A stretch of 64,000 bases of DNA from Sinorhizobium terangae (GTDB lineage: Bacteria > Pseudomonadota > Alphaproteobacteria > Rhizobiales > Rhizobiaceae). Positions within the stretch are counted from its first letter, which is position 1. The number at the start of each line of letters is the position of its first letter. Below are positions 17,731 to 26,410 of the stretch, piece after piece. Location of the stretch: the NCBI RefSeq assembly GCF_029714365.1, contig NZ_CP121660.1, positions 1,302,001-1,366,000 on the forward strand, written 5' to 3'. The notes under the pieces were generated by a model. The model ran no database searches. It saw only the letters and a list, made by a program, of their open reading frames with translations, and was not told the DNA's origin. The translations under genes were made by a program, and so were the position numbers.

Positions 17731-19530
17731 TCAACCGGTGAATTGGGTAATCGTGTCGATCAGCGCGGGAACGCCGCTTTTCACTTTGGCGATCGCACGC
17801 TCCAGCGCCGGGCCGACGTCTGCCGGATCCTCGATCGGGCCTTCGGCATACCAGCCGCACCCTCGGGCCAGCGTTGCAAAATCGGGCGCAGGATCAAACA
17901 GGTCCATGCCGATATGAGCGCGGTTGACCGGCGTCCCGCGCTGTTCGGCCACGGTCACCTGGTGTTCCCAATCATTGTAATAGGCGCGGTTGTTGTGCAT
18001 GACGCAGAGGAACGGCACTTTGTGCTTGGCGGCGAACCAAAGCGCACCGACATCGAAGAGCAGATCGCCGTCTGTCTGGCAATTGACGACGAGGCGTCCA
18101 GTGCCACGATGTGCGAGAGCGATGCCGAGAGAAAGCCCGATTTGTGTTCCGGGCCCCAGACCTCTGCCCGTCCAGCGATAATGCTTTTCGAAATCCCAGA
18201 GTTTGGGCGCCCAGTCTTCGAACGGGTTCGTCGTCAGGACCCAGTCCTCATACCTGATCTTCGCCCACACCTCAGTTGCTAGGCGCGGCAGTGTAATCGG
18301 GCTCGCATTCCAGTTCTCAAGCGCTTCCTCGCGCCATTTCGCGCGCTGGGCATCATGCATCCTGGCCACCGCGTTCGACCGCTCCTCGATACGCCTTGCA
18401 AGCCTTCTATCTTCCCTGGAACGTTCTGAAATCAGCGAGGTGAGCGCCGGCATTGCAAGGGCCGGATCGGCAAGCAGCCGCTGCGAACAGTCGGGATAGC
18501 GCTGACAATCGGCTGCCCATTTGGAAATCTCGATATCGGCAAAGCCGATGTCCAGCCACTCGCATCCCTTCGGGAAAAGTGGTTGCAGCGTACGGTTGAT
18601 CCGGTCGTTGACATGGGTCGGCCGCTCCCAGTCCCGGCAATCGAGCAAGGTGATAAGATCGGCCTCTTTGAAGACATCCTTGTTCATACGCATGTCGAGT
18701 GGATGCTCGGTCGGGAAGTTCAGTCGCCATTGCGTATCAACGACGGGTGCACCGAGCGCCTCGGCAAGCGCGACCATATTGGAAAAGCCGTTCGGGTCGC
18801 AGCCTACATATTGCGGCAGCAACACCGGCCATTCGGCCGAAACGAGGCGGTCGGCAGCCTCTTCCAACGCTTTCGGATCGGGCGCCATGCGGCTCGGCAC
18901 CGTTGCCGAAGCCGGCGACGGCAAGGTAACCGGCGCGGCAAGCGGCGCTTCCTGCAGCGCGGCATCATAGACCATATAGATCGGACCGCGCGGCTCCGTC
19001 ATCATGATCGAATAGGCGCGGGCGAAACTGTCGACGACACCGTCGATGCCACCCGGCTGGTAATCCCACTTGACATAGTCGCGCACCTGGGTGCCCTGGA
19101 CATTGGCCGTATGAGCCCAATCGACACGCGGACGCCGCTTTCCCTCGTCCATCGGGCCGGTGGCGCCGATCAGGAAAACCGGCGCACGGTCAGTATAGGC
19201 GGTATAGACGCCGAGCGTCGCATGAAGCAGACCGACAACGTTGTGGACGATCACAGCAAGCGGCTTCCCCGTGGCCTTGGCATAGCCATGCGCGATCTCG
19301 ACGGCGATTTTTTCATGCAGGCAGACCAGCATTTCCGGCGCATTGCCATTGTGATTGACAAGCGAGTCGTGCAGACCGCGATAACTGGCGCCTGGATTGA
19401 GCGTGATGAAGGGAAAGCCGTATTGCTTGATCAGATCGGCGATCACATCGGACTGCCATCCGGATGGTGCGGCACTTTCGCTCTCCTCCAGCGCCTTGGC
19501 CTTCGGGTCAACCTTCTCCTGCATCGTCAT
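17731..19530 (-). CDS. Thiamine-diphosphate-dependent enzyme (acetolactate synthase/benzoylformate decarboxylase superfamily)
   Basis: A 599-aa cytosolic enzyme with the three-domain layout of the superfamily. The N-terminal PYR domain has a glutamate in CLHEKIAVEIAHGYAKATG at the usual cofactor-activating position. The C-terminal PP domain shows the TPP motif from TDGDLLFDV to CVMHNNRAYYND. Subfamily and substrate are not evident; the neighbouring aldehyde dehydrogenase suggests a 2-oxoacid decarboxylase giving an aldehyde, but this is inference. AAGGAG is 9 bases before ATG 19530. It is the last enzyme gene of the operon. Confidence 0.85.
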   Translation of the reverse strand: MTMQEKVDPKAKALEESESAAPSGWQSDVIADLIKQYGFPFITLNPGASYRGLHDSLVNHNGNAPEMLVCLHEKIAVEIAHGYAKATGKPLAVIVHNVVGLLHATLGVYTAYTDRAPVFLIGATGPMDEGKRRPRVDWAHTANVQGTQVRDYVKWDYQPGGIDGVVDSFARAYSIMMTEPRGPIYMVYDAALQEAPLAAPVTLPSPASATVPSRMAPDPKALEEAADRLVSAEWPVLLPQYVGCDPNGFSNMVALAEALGAPVVDTQWRLNFPTEHPLDMRMNKDVFKEADLITLLDCRDWERPTHVNDRINRTLQPLFPKGCEWLDIGFADIEISKWAADCQRYPDCSQRLLADPALAMPALTSLISERSREDRRLARRIEERSNAVARMHDAQRAKWREEALENWNASPITLPRLATEVWAKIRYEDWVLTTNPFEDWAPKLWDFEKHYRWTGRGLGPGTQIGLSLGIALAHRGTGRLVVNCQTDGDLLFDVGALWFAAKHKVPFLCVMHNNRAYYNDWEHQVTVAEQRGTPVNRAHIGMDLFDPAPDFATLARGCGWYAEGPIEDPADVGPALERAIAKVKSGVPALIDTITQFTG

Positions 19531-19595
19531 GCATTCCGCTCCTTTGACAAGAAGTGAGCGGCGGAGGACCGCCGCCCCACATAGGCATTTGCCGG

Positions 19596-20597
19596 TCAGT
19601 CCTTCTTGAGTGCGTGCTTCAAGAAGTCGACCATTTCCGGCGATTGATCGAGTGCCTTCTTGACCAGATTAGCGACCTCATCACCAACGGCCGGGTCGAG
19701 CGGCAGGCCGAGCTTGTTGGCTTTGGCGATGAATTCCGGATCGGATATCGCTGCAGAATAAGCGTCCCGCAACGTCTTCAAGATGTCGTCAGGAATTCCC
19801 TCCGGACCGACGGTAAGGCGCGAGATGTCGCTCTGCGATTCGACGAGTGCGATGGCCTTTTGCGCTTCCTTGTTGTCAACCAAGGTTGCCAACTGAGGAA
19901 CATCGGTATCCGAGCCACCAATCTGCGCAAGGAACTTGCCATGGCCTTCCTTGACGAAGGGTTCGAAGCTCGACCGAGAGCTGATCACACCCTGTACTTC
20001 GCCCCGCATGATGGCGAGCTGGTCGTCATTGCCGCTGTAGCCGCTGATGACATCAATCGGCAGCTTCAATGCGCTAACAAGGATCGTTGTATTGACCTCG
20101 GACGCACTGCCTGCTCCCGATGTGGAGAACTTCAGCTTCTTGTCGAGATTCTGCAGTTCCTTGAAATCCTTGATATTGGCATCAGCCGCGACCACAACGA
20201 CACGCGGGTCCGAGGCTGCCTTGCCGATCCACGACATCTTCGTAAGGTCGAACCTGACGCCTTCATTCCCAGAGAGCTGGCTGTAGACGAGCCCCGTGTT
20301 GAAGCTGCCGATCGTCAAGCCGTCCGGGCTCGACGCGGCGATGTAATTCGCGCCAAGCAGGTTGCCGGCCCCGGGCATATTGCGCACGACAAAGGTCGAA
20401 CCCGGCAGATGTTTCTGCATGAACTCGCAGACCAGCCGGCCATAGGTGTCATAACCACCGCCGGGTTCAGTCGCGATGATATAATTGACCGTCTTACCAT
20501 TGAAGTATTCTGGCCCTGATTGCGCCGTGGCAATCGTTGCCCATCCACATGCGAGGAGAGCGGCACCAACTGCGATGCCTCTCGGATAAATGCTCAT
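19596..20597 (-). CDS. TctC/Bug-type periplasmic solute-binding protein
   Basis: A 333-aa secreted receptor. The start at 20597 has GGGAGGAG upstream and gives a signal peptide (MSIYPRGIAVGAALLACGW, cleavage near ATAQ). The mature part has the tripartite tricarboxylate receptor pattern: YIIATEPGGGYDTYGRLVCEF, FVVRNMPGAGNLLGANYIA, and a GSASEVNTT ligand loop. Such receptors normally serve a TctAB permease, which is absent here, so it is an orphan receptor, common for Bug proteins. It lies between the aldehyde dehydrogenase and TPP-enzyme genes and probably captures the carboxylic acid the operon degrades. Confidence 0.88.
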   Translation of the reverse strand: MSIYPRGIAVGAALLACGWATIATAQSGPEYFNGKTVNYIIATEPGGGYDTYGRLVCEFMQKHLPGSTFVVRNMPGAGNLLGANYIAASSPDGLTIGSFNTGLVYSQLSGNEGVRFDLTKMSWIGKAASDPRVVVVAADANIKDFKELQNLDKKLKFSTSGAGSASEVNTTILVSALKLPIDVISGYSGNDDQLAIMRGEVQGVISSRSSFEPFVKEGHGKFLAQIGGSDTDVPQLATLVDNKEAQKAIALVESQSDISRLTVGPEGIPDDILKTLRDAYSAAISDPEFIAKANKLGLPLDPAVGDEVANLVKKALDQSPEMVDFLKHALKKD

Positions 20598-20789
20598 TGA
20601 ACTCCTCCCTTTCGCTCTGCAATGTTGCCGCAAAACTTCGGCAACGTGGCTGCCCAACCAGCCAATTCCTCCAAACGGCAAGCCTCGCCGGCCGCGCAGA
20701 TCCAATCCGACCGCGCTGCACGCTCACGTCTTTTCAAGTGACGACGGACACGTCATGGACGGCGCCACTTCGCCCCATGGGGCAACGGC

Positions 20790-22268
20790 TCATGAAGCCA
20801 TTTGCGCCCGTGCCCCGGAGAAGTGGATGTTGATGTTCTTCTCCTGTGTCGCGGCAAGCAGTTCCTCGAGACACTCCTCGCGTCCCAGTCCAGACTGCTT
20901 GTAGCCGCCGAAGGGCGCCCCGAGCACGTGCCGGCTGGTGCTGTTTACCCAAATGTAGCCAGCCTGAACGGCCGCCGCCGTCCGGTGCGCCTTTTCGAGG
21001 TCGTTGGTGTAGATCGATGATGTCAGCCCGTATTCGACGCAATTGACGTCTTTCAGCATGGCTTGCTCGTCAGACCACCGGATGACCGACTGCACCGGAC
21101 CGAAGATCTCTTCCATCGCGATACGCATCGATTGCTTTACGTCGACGAAGACCGTCGGCTCTATAAAGCAGCCTTCGGCAAGCTCCGGATCATCGGGTCG
21201 TTTGCCGCCATAGACGACGCGCGCGCCCTCCGACTTGCCGGTTTCGATGAAGCCAAGAACCTTTTCGTAATGCGCGCGGCTGATCAGCGACCCCATGGTC
21301 GTTGCAGGGTCGGTTGGCAGGCCAGGCTTGAAGCGGCTGATATATTTGCCAATGCGCTCAACAACTTCGTCATGAATGGCATCATGCAGGAAGAGGCGGC
21401 TCATCGAGCCGCAGGATTGGCCGCACCAGGCGTAATTCATGCCGGCGACGGCTGCCGCCGCCACACGATCCGGATCGGCATCCGGAAAGGCGATGAGCGC
21501 GTTCTTGCCTCCAAGCTCCAGCGCCACCTTCTTGAGAGTGTCGGCTGCCGAACGCATCACCGCTCGGCCAGTCGGTACGCTGCCAACGAGCGAGACGGCC
21601 GCAATCGATGGATGCGATGACAAGACCTGGCCAAGCTCGCGACCGCCGGTCAGCACATTGAGCGTGCCGGCAGGGAAAAGCGGGCCGATCAATTCTGCCA
21701 GACGGAGCCCTGACAATGGCGCCTGCTCGGACGGCTTCAGGATGACGGCGTTGCCGGCTGCCAAGGCGGAGGCGATCTTGCTCGCGCAGAACTGGAACGG
21801 ATGATTGAATGCCGTAATTCTGGCCACGATACCGAGCGGTTCTCGTACCGAGAAGTTTACGGCATCCGGGCCAACCGGGATCGACGCTCCCTTCATCTCG
21901 GTCACCAGACCCGCGAAAAACTCAAATCTTTGGACGGCCGAGACCGCATCCTTGACCATCGGTGTCATCGGATTGCCGCCATCGACCGCATCGAGCAAGG
22001 TCAGCTCCGGCCCGTGGCGGCGAATGACGGCCGCCGCTTCCTTCATGATCTTGCCCCGCTCAAGCGGCAGGACTTTGCGCCATTCTTCAAAACCTTCCTG
22101 CGCCGCAGCAATCGCCAGTTCCGCATCTTCGAGGGTCGCTTCCGGAACCGGTCCGAGGTTCTCGCCGGTTGCCGGGCTGATGCTGTGTTTCACTCCGCCC
22201 TTGACGGGAGCGTGCCAGCTGCCGCCGTAGAAGAGTCCGCGCTCCGCCGGGAAAACGATATCTCCCAT
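20790..22268 (-). CDS. NAD(P)-dependent aldehyde dehydrogenase
   Basis: A 492-aa ALDH-superfamily enzyme oxidising an aldehyde to an acid. Key segments are ARITAFNHPFQF, ILKPSEQAPLSGLRLAEL, LVGSVPTGRAVM (cofactor loop), the glutamate motif ALELGGKNALI, the nucleophile in GQSCGSMSR, and EEIFGPVQSV. The start is ATG 22268, 9 bases after GGGAGGA; an ATG at 22277 is only one base from that site. It shares an operon with the TPP enzyme, and may oxidise the aldehyde that enzyme releases. The exact substrate is unknown. Confidence 0.92.
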   Translation of the reverse strand: MGDIVFPAERGLFYGGSWHAPVKGGVKHSISPATGENLGPVPEATLEDAELAIAAAQEGFEEWRKVLPLERGKIMKEAAAVIRRHGPELTLLDAVDGGNPMTPMVKDAVSAVQRFEFFAGLVTEMKGASIPVGPDAVNFSVREPLGIVARITAFNHPFQFCASKIASALAAGNAVILKPSEQAPLSGLRLAELIGPLFPAGTLNVLTGGRELGQVLSSHPSIAAVSLVGSVPTGRAVMRSAADTLKKVALELGGKNALIAFPDADPDRVAAAAVAGMNYAWCGQSCGSMSRLFLHDAIHDEVVERIGKYISRFKPGLPTDPATTMGSLISRAHYEKVLGFIETGKSEGARVVYGGKRPDDPELAEGCFIEPTVFVDVKQSMRIAMEEIFGPVQSVIRWSDEQAMLKDVNCVEYGLTSSIYTNDLEKAHRTAAAVQAGYIWVNSTSRHVLGAPFGGYKQSGLGREECLEELLAATQEKNINIHFSGARAQMAS

Positions 22269-22314
22269 TACTTCCATTCCTCCCACATCAGCCCGACCGA
22301 CGATCGTTAGCCCA

Positions 22315-23610
22315 TCAAAGAGCGGGTTGGATCGATTCCGATCGCCGCGCCGGCGACGTGGCCGCCGAGCCCCGATAATTTCCATATTTGATCAGGTTCT
22401 GCCGCTGAGCCTCGTTGCGCGGCTCCAGCTTGAAAAGGCGGGCCGCCGTTCCACCGATGATGTTGTGCTTCGCCTTGTCGCTTAGGAAAGGGAGATCCCA
22501 GATGGTCGACGGCAGGTCGAAATCCCAGTGAGGATAATCCGAGGCATACATCAGCTGCGTTTCGGCATTCATCATCCGGAACGTCGTTTCCAGGGCCTGC
22601 ATATCCTGGATCTCCATCGGCTGGGTGGAATAGAACATGTCCCGCATGTAGTCCGATGGTTTCTTCTTCAGAAGCGGACATTCCGAGGGGCGGAGCATGA
22701 ATTCGTGGTCGAGCTTCTGCATGAGGAAGGGGATCCATGCGAGCCCGGATTCAATCCAGATAACCGGCAGCTTGGGGAAACGCTCGCCCATTCCGTTCAC
22801 GACCCAGTTGGTGCAGTGCAGGATGCTGAACCAGCTAAAGCCGAGAGCGTGCGCGGAAATAAAGCGATTGCAGCTTTGGAAGGTCGAAGAGTTCCAATTC
22901 GGCCCCGAATGGAAAGCAAGCGCAAGCCCACGTTCTTCCAGAGCCCGGTAGAGCTTCATATAGGCGTTGTCATAGACGGCCATCTTCTCTCGAACGGAAG
23001 TGACCATGAAACCGCCCACGCCCTTGCGGTCGCCGAAGGTCTCCACCATGCGCAGACAGCCTTCCGGATCGCTGAAAGGCAGGCCCAGCATCGTGTACAT
23101 ACGACCCTGCGATTCCGGCAGGACTTTCTCGGTCACCCAGCGGGCATAGGCCCAGGACAGTTCGAACTCCATCTCCTTCTGGGGATGCAGGCCGATGTTC
23201 AGCATGCCTGTCGGGAAAAGGCATGAATAGTCGACCCCCATTGCGTCCATCCAGCGGAAGCCGAGCTCGACATCCCGCTTCGGTCCCTTCTCGACGGGCG
23301 TCTTCTCCGAGGACCGCATGGGATAGCGGGTTACCCGCCCACCCATGTCCTGCCAGCCGTAGCCGACCGGCGAAATATGGCCGCGTCCTTTGGTGCGGCT
23401 GGAAAGCGAGAGCTGTTTGAAGACCTCGTTTTCCATAAAGGGGATGATCTCGGAGAGATTCTCATTCTCGTAATGATGCGCATCGCAATCTACGATCAGC
23501 ACATCTTCATATCTGCGGTCACGCGCCTGCTTGGCTGCATGGTCGAGTAGCCTGGTCGTGTTGAGGTCTTCGATTGGCACGCGGCGGCCGCGATCGGATA
23601 TAAGGTCCAT
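22315..23610 (-). CDS. Amidohydrolase_2 family metal-dependent hydrolase or decarboxylase
   Basis: About 431 aa. The N-terminal metal site (VLIVDCDAHHYENEN) and later histidines (ALAFHSGPNWNS, then YASDYPHWDFD near the C terminus) fit the PF04909 amidohydrolase-2 TIM barrel, which includes aromatic acid decarboxylases and hydratases (ACMSD, LigW, LigJ types). The start ATG 23610 is chosen because the frame upstream overlaps the preceding gene; no good ribosome site is visible. It lies 47 bp after the unknown 163-aa gene and 46 bp before the aldehyde dehydrogenase. The substrate is unknown; an aromatic or enol acid is plausible. Confidence 0.85.
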   Translation of the reverse strand: MDLISDRGRRVPIEDLNTTRLLDHAAKQARDRRYEDVLIVDCDAHHYENENLSEIIPFMENEVFKQLSLSSRTKGRGHISPVGYGWQDMGGRVTRYPMRSSEKTPVEKGPKRDVELGFRWMDAMGVDYSCLFPTGMLNIGLHPQKEMEFELSWAYARWVTEKVLPESQGRMYTMLGLPFSDPEGCLRMVETFGDRKGVGGFMVTSVREKMAVYDNAYMKLYRALEERGLALAFHSGPNWNSSTFQSCNRFISAHALGFSWFSILHCTNWVVNGMGERFPKLPVIWIESGLAWIPFLMQKLDHEFMLRPSECPLLKKKPSDYMRDMFYSTQPMEIQDMQALETTFRMMNAETQLMYASDYPHWDFDLPSTIWDLPFLSDKAKHNIIGGTAARLFKLEPRNEAQRQNLIKYGNYRGSAATSPARRSESIQPAL

Positions 23611-23657
23611 GGTAGCATCGCTTTCAATGAGAGTGTCTGACTGGGGCAAGCTGCGGG

Positions 23658-24149
23658 CTATCGCGAACTCCAGCTCTGCCAAAGAGCGAGCTCGAACACC
23701 TGCAGATCGACGGCTTTGAGCAGCGCACCGCACAGAACCATTGCATCGGTTGCGGTCACCGTCGTCTGTTCGCTCAGCGCGTCAAAATGATTGCCCCGTT
23801 CATCATTTGCCGCATAGAGCCGACAAAGCGCACCCATGAGCGCCTGCTGTGCGCGAACATCGATGCAGCCTGGATCATCATCTGAAACGGCCTGCTCGAT
23901 CTCGGCCGCAACTGCCAGCATCGAAGCAGACAATTGATGGAGGGGCTGAGATTCAGGTGATGGCTGCGCCGGAATCCGGCGCAATATCTCGACCTGCGGC
24001 GCGGCCCCTGCCTCACCCTGCTTCTTGCGCTCCACGATCCGCGCCGCTTCGGTTCCAGATTCGATGCCTTTGAAAACAGCCTTCACGAAGGCCACCTTTT
24101 CCGCCGCATCAGGCTCACAGGCGGCGACCATGCGTTCAGACGACGACAT
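23658..24149 (-). CDS. Hypothetical 163-aa protein in the Rieske/amidohydrolase operon
   Basis: Not recognised. It starts at ATG 24149, with GGGAGGA upstream, inside the 3' end of the Rieske gene (14-bp overlap), so translation is probably coupled. The N-terminal third is charged (SSSERMVAACEPDAAEKVAF), the middle is proline/glutamine-rich, and the C-terminal half is predicted helical and rich in alanine and leucine (ALMGALCRLYAAN, AMVLCGALLKAVDL). No signal peptide or membrane segment. Its place directly after a ferredoxin suggests an accessory or small subunit of an oxygenase-type complex, but nothing in the sequence proves it. Confidence 0.7.
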   Translation of the reverse strand: MSSSERMVAACEPDAAEKVAFVKAVFKGIESGTEAARIVERKKQGEAGAAPQVEILRRIPAQPSPESQPLHQLSASMLAVAAEIEQAVSDDDPGCIDVRAQQALMGALCRLYAANDERGNHFDALSEQTTVTATDAMVLCGALLKAVDLQVFELALWQSWSSR

Positions 24150-24501
24150 AGATATCCTCCCCCTTCTGCAGGACTTCATATTTGCGCAAGCGGACCCTTC
24201 GGTCGGCAATGTGCTGGCCGGTGCGCATGTCATATTCATAGCCATGCCAGGGACAGGCGAAGCTCATGTCCTTCTCGGAAAAGAAGAGCCCCATTGATGT
24301 CTTGTCAGGTCGTAGGCGCTCCTCGACCCGCGCGATGATCAGCCCTTCGCAAGCCGGTCCACCCTGGTGAACGCAGTAATTGCTATAGGCGAAAAATTCG
24401 CCCTCGTGCCTGAACACGCCAATTTCATCATCGCCGATCCGGATGATCCGCCGTTCACCTTCCTTGAATTCGAACGACTTACAGACGTATTGCTCGCCCA
24501 A
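24136..24501 (-). CDS. Rieske [2Fe-2S] ferredoxin-like protein
   Basis: About 121 aa. Cluster ligands are CVH (in NYCVHQGGPACEG) and CPWH (in FACPWHGYEYD). The stretch between the two ligand pairs is 37 residues, roughly twice the usual 15-17 of Rieske ferredoxins. The start is taken as TTG 24501, 6 bases after GGGAGG; the frame is open to 24534 without a better site. First gene of the operon. No oxygenase large subunit or reductase is present nearby, so its electron-transfer partner is not evident. Confidence 0.85.
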   Translation of the reverse strand: MGEQYVCKSFEFKEGERRIIRIGDDEIGVFRHEGEFFAYSNYCVHQGGPACEGLIIARVEERLRPDKTSMGLFFSEKDMSFACPWHGYEYDMRTGQHIADRRVRLRKYEVLQKGEDIYVVV

Positions 24502-25060
24502 AATTGACCTCCCTTGACCACAGCTTTGGAGCACCGTTCATTTGCCGACATACTCGGCTTTGCTGCGATGCTCTGTTGTGCGCAGCATTCGACGGCACTG
24601 GCGTCGCGTCCAGAACATTCGCTTTAGCTTAGCGATAGCTTTTTCTTTGGTCTGCGTTATAGTTTTGAATTCATTGGAGAAATTAGAGAGATCGCCAGCG
24701 CGCGCACGCGTCTATCCGCGAATATGACGGCATTCCTTGGCAGCAACGAGCTCTCCGCCCTTGTGAGTTCGTCCTTCCGACGATGCAATGGAACTTCGAT
24801 TTCCCATGGGGAGCTTAAGCCACGACCGGCGCTCTGTTGCGATCGATCGGGGCCGACGCGGCATTGGCTTTAAAAATATCGAGTGACGATCGCCGCATAT
24901 CGATATCGGCCTTTCCGCTGGATGACGGATGAAAAGCCCATTGTCCGCGGCACGAGAAACGGCCGACGCTTTGACCGGTGCCGCGAGCGGCAAGCAGCTG
25001 GAAAACGATAGCCGGCCGGAACACAAGTCCCGGCCGGCGCGGTCATTTTTACGATCGAGA
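24502..25060. other. Intergenic region upstream of the Rieske operon
   Basis: 559 bp with no convincing gene. An open frame at 24712-25116 on the minus strand overlaps the guaD end and lacks a family resemblance. An AT-rich stretch at about 24620-24690 is the likely promoter region of the minus-strand catabolic operon; an imperfect dyad around GCTTAGCGATAGC (about 24626-24640) could be an operator. Nothing more can be supported. Confidence 0.4.
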
Positions 25061-26410
25061 TCAGGCGGTTTCAAACATCCTCGCCGAAGGGGCGGGCGCA
25101 GACGCCCCGCGAGCACCGCACTTCATCGGCTTGCCGGCGACATAAACTTCGGCCACCGAGCGATCGTCGCCCATCGTCTGTAGGATGAAAAGCTCCTCGG
25201 TCAGCGAAGACGCCACCTGCATCCGGAGCTCCATCGCGGGTTTCGCGCGGCTGTCGAGAACGACGATGTCCGCGTCGGCGCCGACGTGGAGCGAGCCAAT
25301 GCAATGCTCGAGATCGAGCGCGCGGGCGTTACCCAGCGTCATCATGTAGAAAGAGTTGAGCGGCGAAAGCCGCTGGCCCTGGAGATGCAGCACCTTGTAG
25401 GCCTCGTCCATGGTCTCCAGCATCGAGAAGCTCGTTCCAGCGCCGACATCGGTCGCAACCGAATAGCGGGCGCCGAGCCTGTCGAAGCGATCGCGGTCGA
25501 ACAAGCCGCTGCCGAGGAAGAGATTGGACGTCGGGCAGAACACGCCGACCGCTCCGGTCTCGGCCAGCACGGATATCTCGCGGTCGCTCAGATGGATGCA
25601 ATGGCCGAGCAGCGTCTTGCGACCGAGAAGATCATAGCGCGCGTAGATATCCGTGTAGTCCTTCGCCTGCGGATAAAGCGAGGTTGCGAAGGCGATCTCG
25701 TCCTTGTTTTCCGAAAGATGCGTCTGGACGTAACAGTCCGGATGTTCCGCCACGAGCGCCCGGCTCATCTCCATCTGCCCGGGCGTCGAGGTAATAGCGA
25801 AACGCGGGCTGATCGCATAATGCGCCCGACCACGGCCATGCCATTTGGCGATCAGGCGCTTGGTCTCCTCATAGCCCTTCTCAGGCGTGTCGGTGAGTGC
25901 CTCCGGTGCGTTGCGGTCCATCATCACCTTGCCGCCGACCATCCGCATGTTGCGCGCCTCTGCCGCGTTGAAGAAGGCATCGACGCTTTCCGGATGCACG
26001 GAGCAGTAGGCGACCGCCGTCGTGGTGCCGTTGGCGAGCAATTCGTCCATGAAGCGGCCGGCGATGAAGGCCGCATGCTCAGGCGCTTTGAACTTCTGCT
26101 CTTCGACGAAGATATAGGTGTTCAGCCACTCCAGAAGCTGCGCTCCGTAGGAGGCGATCGCCTGCGTCTGCGGGAAGTGCAGATGCGTGTCGATAAGACC
26201 GGGCAGGACGAGATGGGGACGATGATCGGCGACCTTCACGCCGTCGCCCGCCTGTTTCGCGACGTCAGCATGGGCACCGACACCGGCGACCTTGCCATTC
26301 CGGACAAGCACGGCGCCATCCTCGAAAAAGCGGTAGGAAGCGGTGTCATCGATGCCCTCGGGCTCCTTGACGAAGGTCAGCACCCGGCCACGGATCAGCA
26401 ACTCGCTCAT
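25061..26410 (-). CDS. guaD: Guanine deaminase
   Basis: A 449-aa zinc amidohydrolase converting guanine to xanthine. The zinc motif and guanine-binding element are in GLIDTHLHFPQTQ. Further conserved parts are YVQTHLSENKDE (metal histidine and catalytic glutamate) and LLGHCIHLSDRE (metal histidine); an aspartate after GARYSVATDVGAG completes the site. The length is typical. The start at 26410 overlaps the puuD stop (26407) by 4 bp, so the two are translationally coupled and puuD is first. It feeds xanthine to the dehydrogenase encoded 8 kb away. Confidence 0.95.
   Translation of the reverse strand: MSELLIRGRVLTFVKEPEGIDDTASYRFFEDGAVLVRNGKVAGVGAHADVAKQAGDGVKVADHRPHLVLPGLIDTHLHFPQTQAIASYGAQLLEWLNTYIFVEEQKFKAPEHAAFIAGRFMDELLANGTTTAVAYCSVHPESVDAFFNAAEARNMRMVGGKVMMDRNAPEALTDTPEKGYEETKRLIAKWHGRGRAHYAISPRFAITSTPGQMEMSRALVAEHPDCYVQTHLSENKDEIAFATSLYPQAKDYTDIYARYDLLGRKTLLGHCIHLSDREISVLAETGAVGVFCPTSNLFLGSGLFDRDRFDRLGARYSVATDVGAGTSFSMLETMDEAYKVLHLQGQRLSPLNSFYMMTLGNARALDLEHCIGSLHVGADADIVVLDSRAKPAMELRMQVASSLTEELFILQTMGDDRSVAEVYVAGKPMKCGARGASAPAPSARMFETA

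Noticed and set aside
24712..25116. 134-aa open frame before guaD
   Set aside because: Overlaps the guaD 3' end on the same strand, has no ribosome site and no family resemblance.
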